64,000 nt of DNA from Streptomyces sp. CoH27 (GCF_020181035.1 NZ_JAIQYY010000018.1:1-64000), one strand, 5' to 3'. Shown: positions 34,921 to 43,506, numbered from the stretch's first letter. A program made the numbers and translations. Notes: a model not told the origin generated them from the letters alone.

Positions 34921-35055
34921 TCAGTCGTTGGTGTCGGAGACGCCGGTCGAGCCGCCGTCGGACGGCTGCTCCGCACGGGAGCGGGCGGCGGCGATGGACT
35001 TCCGGGAGACGATCAGCCCGTCCTCGGCGGGCTCCATGACGACGTTCTCGGGCAT
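34921..35055 (-). CDS. 44-residue small peptide, candidate RiPP precursor
   Basis: A short gene not overlapping any longer reading frame of merit. ATG 35055 has AGGAG 7 bp upstream, and the stop is 15 bp before the oxygenase start. The peptide begins MPENVVMEPAEDGLIVSRKS and ends SDGGSTGVSDTND. The N-terminal half is mixed hydrophobic and charged, like a leader; the C-terminal half is Ser/Gly/Asp/Thr-rich with no Cys, Trp, Tyr or Phe. The context (JmjC oxygenase, reductase, kinase-like) fits a ribosomally made, modified peptide. No radical SAM, LanB/C, YcaO or protease gene is nearby, so the assignment is tentative. Confidence 0.6.
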   Translation of the reverse strand: MPENVVMEPAEDGLIVSRKSIAAARSRAEQPSDGGSTGVSDTND

Positions 35056-35189
35056 CGTGCACTCCTGTTTCTCTCGGCTTCCTCCCGCTCAGTCAGAGCG
35101 AGAGGTTTTGGGCAGATCCGCTGTGCCGGTTGCAGTCAGCGGTCTGGAGCGGCGCCCGCCCACCTGGGGGGAGACGAGAGGACGCCGTA

Positions 35190-35222
35190 CCGCCCGGGGC
35201 TGTCCTTCGGTACACCGGGCGG
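35190..35222. terminator. Hairpin between 107-aa protein and peptide genes
   Basis: CCGCCCGG ... CCGGGCGG, an 8-bp all-G/C stem with a 17-base loop, lies downstream of the 107-residue protein gene (minus strand) and about 135 bp upstream of the peptide start. It separates the two operons. Confidence 0.55.
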
Positions 35223-35234
35223 GGTCTGTGGGTA

Positions 35235-35558
35235 CTACAGGGAGGCCCGCAGGCCCTCCAGGACGAGCGAGAGCAGCGCCGTGTCCGGCCGGGTGGCCTC
35301 GACGGCGGCTCGCCCGTCGGCGTGCCACTGCGCGAGTCGTTCGTGCCACGCGGCCTCGGCGCGCATGACTTCGGTACGGATATCTGCCAGCGCCAGATCG
35401 GTTTCCGTGCGCAGCCGCACGAGGTCGGCGGGTGTCAGGCGCAGGGTGCGGACGGTGATCCTGCCCTGCGTGCGCCGGGGTACAGCCAGCTCCACGCATC
35501 GCTCCGGATCGGCGACGCCCGCCAGCTCGTCTTCTGGCAGCAGTCGCAAGGTCAGCAT
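35235..35558 (-). CDS. Hypothetical 107-residue protein
   Basis: Not recognised. It is a mixed alpha/beta-looking protein with an N-terminal stretch LTLRLLPEDELAGVADPERC, then a long amphipathic helix region (LALADIRTEVMRAEAAWHERL). It has no Cys pair, signal peptide or membrane segment. Its ATG overlaps the stop of the upstream ATP-binding protein gene (ATGCTGA, 7 bp), so it is translationally coupled and may act with that regulator-like ATPase. Confidence 0.75.
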   Translation of the reverse strand: MLTLRLLPEDELAGVADPERCVELAVPRRTQGRITVRTLRLTPADLVRLRTETDLALADIRTEVMRAEAAWHERLAQWHADGRAAVEATRPDTALLSLVLEGLRASL

Positions 35559-35968
35559 GGCGGGACTGCCAGCTCCGCCCAGACGGTTTTGCCCCAGCGC
35601 TTTCGGTCATAGCCCCAGCGGTGTGACAGCGCGTCGATCAGTACGAGGCCACGCCCGGTTTCATCGCCGCCGGCGGCCGGACCCATTTTCGGCAGGGCGT
35701 GGGATTTGTCGGTGACGCCGATCCGTACGAGATCGTTCGTGACGCGTCGGACGGACACCCGAATCAGACGGCACGGGGTGTGGCGGACTGCGTTGCCCAC
35801 CAGCTCGGAGACGATCAGTGTGCCCGCATCGGCCATCTCGCCTATGCCCCAGGTGTTCAGCGCGGCCGAGACGAGCCGCCGGGCACGGCGGGCCATCTCG
35901 GGCTCGCAGGGGAGGGTTTCGGTGTAACCGGCCGGTCCGACTGTGGTGGGTCTGGTCATGACGCTCAC
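35552..35968 (-). CDS. RsbW-like ATP-binding protein (HATPase_c)
   Basis: A 138-residue anti-sigma-kinase-fold protein. The N box is SELVGNAVRHT and the G region is DETGRGLVLIDALSHRWGYD, ending WGKTVWAELAV. Hundreds of such small ATPases exist in Streptomyces, often next to XRE/DUF397-type regulator genes. GTG 35968 has GAGGAG about 9 bp upstream; an upstream ATG at 36034 is possible but lacks a good site. It is 160 bp downstream of the XRE gene on the same strand. Confidence 0.88.
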   Translation of the reverse strand: MSVMTRPTTVGPAGYTETLPCEPEMARRARRLVSAALNTWGIGEMADAGTLIVSELVGNAVRHTPCRLIRVSVRRVTNDLVRIGVTDKSHALPKMGPAAGGDETGRGLVLIDALSHRWGYDRKRWGKTVWAELAVPPC

Positions 35969-36129
35969 GGGGTCGTCTCCTCGGGGCTGGACGTCCCACC
36001 CGCAACAGGGGGTGCGAGCGGGACTCTCCTCCACTGCCGCCGAGGGGAGCCTGGCCTGCCCGGCGACGTCAACGACCGTACGGAGAGCCGGAGTTTTGCC
36101 TCAACGAAATTGCGGGGAATTGCGCAATG

Positions 36130-36978
36130 TCATCCGAGGGAGTCGATCGCCGCGTTGATCAGAGCGCGGGCGGCGTTGCCGTGGACAGCCATCTTCGTCA
36201 GCTCACCGAACGCCTTGCGATAGTCGGCAAGTTCGCGCGGTTGCACCACGTTGACCTCGGCCGTGAGGGTTTCCACGACGCTGCGTGTGCCGTCATGGAG
36301 GTAGAACGCCTCCAGCGGCCACATGGTCCTCTGCACGGTGAAGGGGATGACGCCCAGGGAGACGGAAGGGAGCGGCATCACGGCCAGCAGATGCCTCAGC
36401 TGTCCGGCCATCGTCTCGGCGTCGCCCACGCGGTAGCGCAGGACGCACTCCTCCATGAGCACGATGAACCGGTGTCCGCCCTCGTACAGGAACCGGCTCC
36501 GGGCGACGCGGGCCGCGACGGCCTCCGAGACGTCGTTGGGGGTTCCCTGGAAGTCGGTGATGGCTTCCATCAGGGCTGTGGCGTACGCGGGGGTCTGGAA
36601 GAAGCCGGGTACGACGTTGGAGACGTACGCGCGTGTGACGCCGGTCTGCGCGTAGAGGCCGTAGAAGTGCTCCTGGGTCTTGCGCATGCCCATCCGGTGG
36701 CTCCTGCGCCACTCCACGTACATCGAGTCGACGGCGCGGGCCGTGGCGATCAGGTCGTCGGCCTGGTCAGCGGCGCCACAGGCAGCGCACCAGGCGCGGA
36801 TGTCCACGTCGGTGGGCTGTACCTCGGCTTTTTGGATGCGGGTGGTTTTCGCGGGGTGCCAGCCGCACCGGGCGGAGAGTTCCTTCCCGGTGAGGCCGGC
36901 GTCCTTGCGAAGGTGCGTCAGGCGCACGGCGAGCGCTTCACGGGCGGCCTGAGCGCTGGACGAGGGAGAGGCGGGCAT
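36130..36978 (-). CDS. XRE-type regulator with DUF5753 domain
   Basis: A 282-residue regulator. The N-terminal HTH is at about residues 17-70 (LRKDAGLTGKELSARCGWHP, TRIQKAEVQPTD). The rest is DUF5753 (TQEHFYGLYAQTGVTRAYVS, FQTPAYATALME, VSLGVIPFTVQR). This is the largest streptomycete family of BldB/WhiJ-type paired regulators. It is followed by a RsbW-like ATPase gene and preceded, 15 bp away, by a DUF6879 gene. It likely autoregulates together with its small partner. Confidence 0.92.
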   Translation of the reverse strand: MPASPSSSAQAAREALAVRLTHLRKDAGLTGKELSARCGWHPAKTTRIQKAEVQPTDVDIRAWCAACGAADQADDLIATARAVDSMYVEWRRSHRMGMRKTQEHFYGLYAQTGVTRAYVSNVVPGFFQTPAYATALMEAITDFQGTPNDVSEAVAARVARSRFLYEGGHRFIVLMEECVLRYRVGDAETMAGQLRHLLAVMPLPSVSLGVIPFTVQRTMWPLEAFYLHDGTRSVVETLTAEVNVVQPRELADYRKAFGELTKMAVHGNAARALINAAIDSLG

Positions 36979-36993
36979 GGGCCGGAGCGGGGG

Positions 36994-37527
36994 TCAGACG
37001 GCGTACTTCTCGTGGTCGACGGCACGCTCCCACACGGCCTCGAAAGCGTCGGAGCACAGCTTGACCACGGCGGGGTCCTCGCTGAATTCCTTGGGTGGAT
37101 CGGCCCAATCGCCGTCCCCGGTGAAGATGTTGAACTGCACCAGGCGGTCGTCGAACAGCCAGAAGTCGGCTCCCGGCAGGGCGATGTCCACGGCCCGACG
37201 GCGGGGCAGCCAGCGCACCAGTTCACCCGCCTCGACGTTCAGCGGGGTGGCGGCGTGTTCCCAGCGGATGTAGTCCGTCACGGGCTCGGAGACGATCCTG
37301 GCTCGACGCATCACCACGCCACGGCCGACAGCCTCCCGCACCATGCCCAGCCAGCCAGGCCACCACCGCGCCGTCGGATCGAGATCGACGTGGCCGGTGC
37401 GCTTGAACTCCTCGAACTCCTGCGCCTCGTCACCGACGCCGTACGCGTCGCGCATCTCCAGGTGCACCGCGCTGCGGCGGGTACCGGCCAGCAGCTCAGC
37501 GAAGCTCGGCACGCCGCTCTGCGACAT
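36994..37527 (-). CDS. DUF6879 family protein
   Basis: A 177-residue protein. Conserved segments are FAELLAGTRRSAVHLEMRDAYG, VMRRARIVSEPVTDYIRWEH and PGADFWLFDDRLVQFNIFTGDG, all typical of the family as I remember it. It usually stands next to XRE/DUF5753 genes, and its function is not known; a partner or effector role is an inference. It has no membrane segments or signal peptide. Its start overlaps the upstream hypothetical gene by 32 bp. Confidence 0.85.
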   Translation of the reverse strand: MSQSGVPSFAELLAGTRRSAVHLEMRDAYGVGDEAQEFEEFKRTGHVDLDPTARWWPGWLGMVREAVGRGVVMRRARIVSEPVTDYIRWEHAATPLNVEAGELVRWLPRRRAVDIALPGADFWLFDDRLVQFNIFTGDGDWADPPKEFSEDPAVVKLCSDAFEAVWERAVDHEKYAV

Positions 37528-37762
37528 CGCACGCCTCCCTCAGAATCGGCACCATGCGGGCCGGAATGCGGATCACCGTCTCGTGGGCGGGGATCCCCAC
37601 CGCGTGACCGGCGACCCACTCCGTACCGCTGACCAGTGCCTCCAGCGCTTCCTCGGCCTTGACGCCCTGGAGGACCAGGTCAGCCGTCTCCTCTTCCACC
37701 CACACCGTCGGCGACCCCTCGCCCCCGGTGTTGGGGTCGATCCCGATGAACTGTAGGTCCAC
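37496..37762 (-). CDS. Hypothetical 88-residue protein
   Basis: Starts at GTG 37762 (VDLQFIGIDPNTGGEGSPTV), with GGGAGG 5 bp upstream. It ends ARMVPILREACDVAERRAEL. I do not recognise a family, but small proteins of this kind commonly accompany DUF6879 and XRE/DUF5753 genes. Its last 32 bp overlap the DUF6879 start, so coupling is likely. Confidence 0.75.
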   Translation of the reverse strand: MDLQFIGIDPNTGGEGSPTVWVEEETADLVLQGVKAEEALEALVSGTEWVAGHAVGIPAHETVIRIPARMVPILREACDVAERRAELR

Positions 37763-37923
37763 GATGCCCTCCCAGATCAAGTCGGTTGCGCGTTCTTGCG
37801 TGCGACGCTTCCGAAGGGGGCGAGGGTCGTCAAGGGCCCGGGGTCGGTTCGGTGTGACGTTGGCTTGAACGCACCAACTCTCAGTCGCAGAAGCGCGGGT
37901 CGCACGGCGAAACCGCACGTCGC

Positions 37924-39639
37924 CTACCGGCGCTTTCGATGCTGCTGTTCGGCGAGGGTCACCACCACCACCGAGAGCTGGGGGCTCCCATTCTGCTGAG
38001 TGGGCGTCGAAGCTGCGATGGTCGAGCGCCGACGGGCGGCTTCGGCACAGCGGTTGGGAGCCGGGTTTCGGCCGGTGTGCTGGATGCGGGTGATCAGGAC
38101 GCGGGCGGGCTGACGGGCGGAGGTCAGCTCGCGTTGGGCGGCGGCCTGCTTGAGGAGCTGGTGGGGTTGGTGACCACGGGCTTCGGCGTCGGCGAGGACG
38201 GTGGCGAGCGCGGGCCAGGCCGGGTCGGCGAGGATTCGTTCGGCGTGGTGGGGGATGGCTGCCCGTACGTCGTTCACAAGAACATGGCGGGCTTCCTCCC
38301 TGGGCGGTCGGGCTGCGAGATCGGTGAGCATCGGGGCGACGGCGCGATCTGCGGCTATCTGGAGGTGCTGGACGGCCTGGCGGGCAGCGTCGGCCTGGTG
38401 GGCGTGGTTCTTCGCTTCGTGCCAGCGCCGGGCGACGATGGTGGCCCAGACGAGAGCCGCGAGCAGGGCGGCCAGCGCGCTGCCGTCGGGGCCGGTGGCG
38501 GTGTGGACGATGTCGCGTGCCGCGCTGCGCAGGGCGTGGGCGGCGCGGTCTTCGGCGCGGATCTGGGAGCGCTGGGCTCGGGCGAACGCCTTGGAGGCGG
38601 CCTGGAGTTCGCCGCGCAGGTTGTCGGGGGCCTTCTGGGCGGTGGCTTCGAGCAGCTCGCCGAGGGCTGCGATGTGGGCCTGGGCGTGAGTGTCGTCGGC
38701 GAGGCCGGTGTGGAGGGTGTCGAGGGCGTCGGTGGCCTGCTGCCAGGGGGTGCTGGGGTGGTTGCGGCGGGCGGTGGGGTGTTCTTCGGGCCGGCCGGAT
38801 TCGAGGCGGGCCTTGATCTTGGGCAGGGAGAGGTCGGGGGAGATTTTGCTTCCGGGGTGGTAGATCTGCTCGCCGGCCTCGTTGACGTCGCCGGGGCGGC
38901 CGGCGGCGTAGCCGAGGAGGTCTCCTGACGGGCCGCGCCGGGCCTTGACCTCGATGCCGCCGGCTTCAAGGTAGGCGATGAGTTCCTCGGCGTTGGTCAC
39001 GTGGGGGATGGCGGCGCGGATGCGGTCCTGGAGCCACTCGGGGCTGGTCTGTTCCCAGCCGAGGCGTTCGGCCTTGTGCATCTCGCCCTGGGCGGGCCGG
39101 CGGGCGCCGGTGCGGTCACCCTTCTTCAGCTGGCGGAGCCCGTAGTCCTTCTCGATCTCGCGGCAGGTGTCGCCGACGCGCAGGCCGCTGTCGTGGAGTT
39201 TGGGGCGGCGGCCGTCCTCGCGGACGGTGGTGGCGAGGATGTGGATGTGGTCGTCGGCGTGGCGTACAGCGATCCAACGGCAGGCCAGGTCGTCGCCGAC
39301 TTGGGCGATGCCGGCGGCCTCGATGATGCGCTGGGCGATGTCACCCCACTCGGCGTCGGAGAGGTAGCGGTCCTCGGGGGCGGCGCGGACGGGGCAGTGC
39401 CAGACGTGGTCGGTGACCTTCTTTCCGAACTCGTTGTTGCGCAGCCGCACGGGTTCGTCGAGGTAGCGGGCCAGTTCGGTGAGGGTGGCACTCTCATCGC
39501 GGCCGGGGTCGGGCATGCCGAGCATGGCGAACCCCGCCACGATGTGCGGGTCGAGGTGTTCGTCGTGGCGGCCGGGCCCGTAGAGGTAGGCGAGCAGGCC
39601 GCGGGTGCTGGACCCGGCCGGTTTGATGGCGGCAATCAC
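37924..39639 (-). CDS. Relaxase/mobilisation nuclease
   Basis: A 571-residue MobA-type relaxase. The N-terminal nuclease domain (about residues 1-190) has a Tyr-rich start (LLAYLYGPGRHDEH) and the histidine metal triad in IAVRHADDHIHILATTVRE. The remainder is helical and Ala/Gln/Arg-rich, with a C-terminal region rich in Arg/Gln. It would nick oriT and lead the strand during transfer. GTG 39639 overlaps the mobC stop (GTGA). No translocase gene is nearby. Confidence 0.9.
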   Translation of the reverse strand: MIAAIKPAGSSTRGLLAYLYGPGRHDEHLDPHIVAGFAMLGMPDPGRDESATLTELARYLDEPVRLRNNEFGKKVTDHVWHCPVRAAPEDRYLSDAEWGDIAQRIIEAAGIAQVGDDLACRWIAVRHADDHIHILATTVREDGRRPKLHDSGLRVGDTCREIEKDYGLRQLKKGDRTGARRPAQGEMHKAERLGWEQTSPEWLQDRIRAAIPHVTNAEELIAYLEAGGIEVKARRGPSGDLLGYAAGRPGDVNEAGEQIYHPGSKISPDLSLPKIKARLESGRPEEHPTARRNHPSTPWQQATDALDTLHTGLADDTHAQAHIAALGELLEATAQKAPDNLRGELQAASKAFARAQRSQIRAEDRAAHALRSAARDIVHTATGPDGSALAALLAALVWATIVARRWHEAKNHAHQADAARQAVQHLQIAADRAVAPMLTDLAARPPREEARHVLVNDVRAAIPHHAERILADPAWPALATVLADAEARGHQPHQLLKQAAAQRELTSARQPARVLITRIQHTGRNPAPNRCAEAARRRSTIAASTPTQQNGSPQLSVVVVTLAEQQHRKRR

Positions 39640-40219
39640 GCGGGCAGTTCCTCTTTTTCCGGCTCGGCCGGCTCGGCGGGCTGGCGCAGGGCTTCGGCGA
39701 TCAGCTCCAGCAGTTGCTGGAGTTCGGTCAGGTGCTGGCGGAGGTTGGGTGGGGTGTGGTCGCTGTTGAGGGCGCGTAGCCGTGCTCGGCGGCTACGTCC
39801 TGGAGGCGGGCACGCTCCGCATCGAGGAAACGCAAGGGACCGACGCGTGCATCACGCTTTTCGCCGGTGAAGCGGCGGATCGTCGGCTGGACACTCTTCA
39901 CGGAGGGCTCGCCGGCGGTGGCAGCGTCTTGACGTACGGGGCGGAGGATCTCGCGCTGGACGGCATGGAGTGTGTCCGGGTCGGGGCCGCCCTCGGCCAC
40001 GGCCTCCTGGTCCTGCGCCCCCTGGCGCTGGGCCGTCTCCGCCACCCCCGGGGCGGAGATCCCCGAAGTCCGGCCTGGAGTCGGACTCGGGGTACTACTG
40101 GCTCCGCCGGGGGCACCCCGTCCGAACGCACGCCGCAGACGGTTCATCAGCGTAGGGGACTTCGTCAGCGGTATCGGCTCGTCGGGGGTGTCTTTGGGGT
40201 GGTGCGGATCGTGCGTCAC
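39636..40219 (-). pseudogene. Frameshifted MobC-like relaxosome protein
   Basis: The gene should run from GTG 40219 to the TGA overlapping the relaxase start (39636). Its N-terminal part is Pro/Gly-rich; the conserved part TIRRFTGEKRDARVGPLRFL leads into RARLQDVAAEHGY. The frame then breaks at about 39773-39780, giving a stop at 39728. The expected C-terminus (RALNSDHTPPNLRQHLTELQ, then a Pro/Glu tail) is intact in the next frame; one missing C restores it. MobC proteins help the relaxase open oriT. Either mobilisation is impaired, or this is a sequencing error. Confidence 0.75.
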
Positions 40220-40390
40220 GGGCGGTGCTCCGGGATGGGCGGGGAAGGCGGGCAATTCCGCAGGAGGGGGCGGCAGAGGGAGGCAGTCGCCGCCTCGTCC
40301 ACAGATGTGGATAAGCGGGTGGCGAGTGAGACCGGTGGCCGACTGGCCGGGGTGACCGGAAGGGGTTCCGGTCACCCCGTGAGATTCCGG

Positions 40391-41158
40391 TCAGCCGCTG
40401 TCCGGACCGGTCTCGGCGGCGGCTTCGATTTCGGACCGGAGGGTGGTCATCACGTCGGTCTGCCGCTCGCTGCTGATCGTCAGGCCCTTGGCCTTGACGG
40501 CATTCCGGAGCAGTGACCGGGTGAGCGTGCCGTGCTCGGCGAGGGCCATCCGGCCGATCTCCACGAGTTCCTCGAGCGTGGCGCTGGGCGGACGGCCACC
40601 GCGCGGCCTGTTCTCGGCAACGGCGGTCGGTGGCACGGTCGGCTGGGCGGGCTCGGCCGGTGGCTCGGCGAGCGTGGCGGGGGCGGTGGCCGGTGGTTCT
40701 GGCACCGGAGCCGGTGCGGGTTCCGGATGGCCCGCAGGCTGGTCGACGAGCTGGTGGATCTGCCGCATCAGGACACCGAAGGCCAGCAGGGCTGCGGTCG
40801 GGGGGACCGCGGCGACCACGTAGTCGAGCAGCGGAACGGTGCCTGCGCTGCCGGTTCCGTTGACTCCGGCAACGTAGAGCGCGATGGAGCCGACCGATCC
40901 GGTGGCCGTCAGGGCGATCGCCCACCTGTCGGTCACCCTGCGCAGGCCCGCGCGGAGCATGAGCAGTTCGCCCGCGACGATCAAGGCGTCCAGGGTCGCC
41001 GGCCAGGCCCAGCGTCGGGTGGTGGAGCTGCGCAGCCCGTGCTGACCAGCGACCTCGGCGAGGTGTGCGTACGACAGCCAGAATCCGCTGATGGTGAGGG
41101 CGACGATGACGACTCCGGCCGCACCGAGCGTGTACCGCTCGATGTCCTTCTTGGTCAT
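40391..41158 (-). CDS. DUF2637 (SpdB-like) membrane protein
   Basis: A 255-residue protein with four hydrophobic helices in the first ~130 residues (TLGAAGVVIVALTISGFWLS, DALIVAGELLMLRAGL, WAIALTATGSVGSIALYVAG, VVAAVPPTAALLAFGVLM). A Pro/Ala-rich linker and a small helical C-terminal domain (LEELVEIGRMALAEHGTLTR) follow. DUF2637 proteins are typical of actinomycete plasmids and integrative elements and are thought to aid spread between hyphae. ATG 41158 has GGAGG about 10 bp upstream. It is the first gene of the mob operon. Confidence 0.88.
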   Translation of the reverse strand: MTKKDIERYTLGAAGVVIVALTISGFWLSYAHLAEVAGQHGLRSSTTRRWAWPATLDALIVAGELLMLRAGLRRVTDRWAIALTATGSVGSIALYVAGVNGTGSAGTVPLLDYVVAAVPPTAALLAFGVLMRQIHQLVDQPAGHPEPAPAPVPEPPATAPATLAEPPAEPAQPTVPPTAVAENRPRGGRPPSATLEELVEIGRMALAEHGTLTRSLLRNAVKAKGLTISSERQTDVMTTLRSEIEAAAETGPDSG

Positions 41159-41644
41159 CGACAGCCGTCCTCCGTCGGGGCGGTGCCCCCGACGAGTGGG
41201 TGTCGTTGTGAGGGTGGGAAGGGCCAAGCGGGGGCTCCTGGGGTTTGGCGGTGTGATCCGTCTTGCCGTCTTGGCCGTTGCAAGCGCAGGTCAGGGCCGG
41301 TACGGCAGGGGCGTGGATGTGCCGTACCGGCGGCCGTTGGGCTCTTCCGCGTGTGCGGCGCGACCTGACGGCGGGCGGCCTGCCGGCGGCGTCTCGTCGT
41401 GTCCCCGGCCGGGGGGGGCGGCACTGCCACGTTGTGCCGTCCCGCTCGGCGAGGCTGTGACCTGCGGTGATACGGCGAGGACGCGTGGGACGGCGCAAGA
41501 CGGATCCGGGCTGCGTCCTCCCGGCGGCAGCGGTTCACCATGATCGTGTTGCCGTCTTGTCGCCGGTTGCCGTCTTGCCTGCAGCCTTTTGACCTGCGGG
41601 ATCACGGCAGGTACGGCAGGGACGCCCACCGGGGGATGCGGGGG
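41159..41644. other. Intergenic region with short repeats, possible origin or oriT
   Basis: No supported gene in 486 bp. The octamer CCGTCTTG occurs four times (41258, 41266, 41552 and 41570), the last three within GCCGTCTTG. GGTACGGCAGG occurs twice and its reverse GCCGTACC once. The position, between the replication gene and the mob operon, fits an origin of replication, oriT or operator array. Confidence 0.5.
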
Positions 41645-42907
41645 TCAGTCTGCGCTGGGGGTGGCAGGCTCGGTGTCCACTGGGTGGGCAGTGGGGCAGT
41701 AGCGCCGCCAGGGGTCGAGGAACTTGTTGCGCATGTAGCCCTTGCGCTGGGTTCCGTCGGGGAGGCGAACGTTGCCGGGCCTGATATCGAACTCCCGGAG
41801 CATCGCTGCCAGGTCCTTGGCGTTCAGCCCATTGCGTCCCCACTCCGCCCAGGGGCTCTCGGCATCCTGCCGGAGCTGGTGGAGTAGTTCGTCCGTGGTA
41901 AGGCTGTCGGGCTCGCGCTGGGCTACGAACACCCTGCGGATGTCGGCGAGGATTCGGGCTCCCCCGGGCCGGTCCTCCTCTGCCTCGACCTCTGCGGCGA
42001 CCATCCGTGCGCACGCTTCTCGGGCGCGACGGGGCCAGGATCCGGCGGCCAGGTCCGCGATGATGACCAACGGCTCCCAGGTGTCGGCGGCCCGGTCCTC
42101 CACCGGCATGTCCGGCTCCAGGTCCGCCGCCTCATCCAGCAGCGGCCTTGCCCATGCAGCGATCCGGTCGCGCAGGTCGTGCAGAGCGGGGATGTCGCGT
42201 CGGGAGCGGAAGGGCTTGACGCGCTCGCCCTCCGCCCGGCGGCGCATACGGATCACCACAGCCCGGTCCATGATCGTGTCGGGCAGGTCACCGATCCCCG
42301 CGAGGGCCGCCATGGCAAAGGTGGCGAACCGGTGCGGGGTGTGGTCGTTGCCGACCACCCGCGTGACGTAGCGGTTGCGTTGGTGGCCGGCGTTGAGCAG
42401 GCCGCGCATCTCCTCGTTCTTCTCCGCCATCTTCGGCGTGCCGAAGATGGTGTCCGCCTCGTCCACCAGGAGCGTGGGCGGCTCCTCGGTGATCGACCGG
42501 AACACCGCAGCCGGTGTGGTGTTGATGGTGAGCATCGGCTCGTGGACCGTCTCGGTCAGTACGTCCAGCAGCCGCGACTTGCCGCACCGCTTCGCCGGCC
42601 CCACCACCGCCAGACGCGGCGCGTGCTGCCAGGCCGGCTGCAGATGCGTCGCCGCCACCCACAGCGTCACCGCATCCAGCGCCTCCGGCAAGGGCAGGAT
42701 CACGAACTTCGCTATCTGCTCACGCAGTTCGTCCAGCAGCGCCGAGCCGACGGTCGGCTCCGGATCCGGCGCCCGGGTCTCGGCCGCCGCGACCGACGCA
42801 GCGTGCTCGGGTTCGCCCTGGTCGGGCTTGCCCGGCACCGCGACCGACGGCCATGCGGTGGCAGGGGATACGGGGGTGGAATAGGGCGCAGGGTTCTCAG
42901 GTTGCAC
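41645..42907 (-). CDS. DUF3631 replication-type ATPase
   Basis: A 420-residue P-loop ATPase. Walker A is VGPAKRCGKSRLLDVL and Walker B is TLLVDEADTIF, followed by a sensor-like segment (FATFAMAALAGIGDLPDTIM). The C-terminal DUF3631 region ends YMRNKFLDPWRRYCPT. In actinobacterial plasmids and integrative elements this domain usually follows a primase-polymerase; here that part is absent, so replication may depend on host or helper primase. GTG 42907 has GAGGAG 8 bp upstream. Confidence 0.85.
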   Translation of the reverse strand: MQPENPAPYSTPVSPATAWPSVAVPGKPDQGEPEHAASVAAAETRAPDPEPTVGSALLDELREQIAKFVILPLPEALDAVTLWVAATHLQPAWQHAPRLAVVGPAKRCGKSRLLDVLTETVHEPMLTINTTPAAVFRSITEEPPTLLVDEADTIFGTPKMAEKNEEMRGLLNAGHQRNRYVTRVVGNDHTPHRFATFAMAALAGIGDLPDTIMDRAVVIRMRRRAEGERVKPFRSRRDIPALHDLRDRIAAWARPLLDEAADLEPDMPVEDRAADTWEPLVIIADLAAGSWPRRAREACARMVAAEVEAEEDRPGGARILADIRRVFVAQREPDSLTTDELLHQLRQDAESPWAEWGRNGLNAKDLAAMLREFDIRPGNVRLPDGTQRKGYMRNKFLDPWRRYCPTAHPVDTEPATPSAD

Positions 42908-42989
42908 CAGGTGGCTCCTCTTCTGCGCCGCCGGGCATGCAGGCCCAGCGGCGCGGATCGTTCGTTGGAGACGGGCGACGGGGATTCCC

Positions 42990-43019
42990 GAGCCTCCGGC
43001 GTTGCCGCGCCGGAGGCTC
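42990..43019. terminator. Strong hairpin between xis and rep genes
   Basis: GAGCCTCCGGCG ... CGCCGGAGGCTC, a perfect 12-bp stem with a 6-base loop. It lies about 150 bp after the excisionase stop and 80 bp before the replication gene start, both on the minus strand. Confidence 0.6.
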
Positions 43020-43170
43020 GCTGCGTTCAGAGACTGAACACGCTCTGTGTCCCGAGTCGGGACACTCGCTCGGTGCCCCGAGGGAACACGGACAGCACGT
43101 CCACCCCCGGCAACAGTCCAGCGATTCTGTGTCAGCTCAGCGCAGAACCGTCTGCTATGCTGCCGCCCCT

Positions 43171-43410
43171 TCACGCCGCCAGACCCAGCAACTCCCACAA
43201 GTCCGCGGTCACCACCCGGTAGGCGTTGCCCAGGCGCAGCACCTTGCACGGGTAGGCGCCTCGCTTCGCCAGCTCATAGCCCTTGCTCCGGCCGAGCCCC
43301 AGCGCTCGATTGCTCGTGTCCAGGTCAACCGCCACCGGGAGGGCGAGTACCTCCTCCCGACTCATCCCCTTCGAGCCCTTCGAGTCTCCGGCCATCGCGT
43401 CGTCGCGCAT
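43171..43410 (-). CDS. Excisionase/HTH_17 family DNA-binding protein
   Basis: About 79 residues. The C-terminal two-thirds is a MerR-like helix-turn-helix of the HTH_17 type: VDLDTSNRALGLGRSKGYEL, then AYPCKVLRLGNAYRVVTADL. In actinomycete elements such small proteins serve as Xis, directing the integrase toward excision, and are encoded near int. ATG 43410 has AAAGGGG about 8 bp upstream; GTG 43419 is an alternative. It is divergent from the XRE gene. Confidence 0.85.
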   Translation of the reverse strand: MRDDAMAGDSKGSKGMSREEVLALPVAVDLDTSNRALGLGRSKGYELAKRGAYPCKVLRLGNAYRVVTADLWELLGLAA

Positions 43411-43506
43411 GCAGTGCACCCCTTTCCATGCAGCCCTCGGCGAACGCAGTCATCACGTCCGGCTCCAGGCGTCTACCAACCAGGATGGCCAAGCTAATGT
43501 GTCTTT

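Noticed and set aside
36130..37762. Toxin-antitoxin module
   Set aside because: The XRE/DUF5753 and DUF6879 pair is a common streptomycete regulator arrangement; no toxin fold is recognisable.
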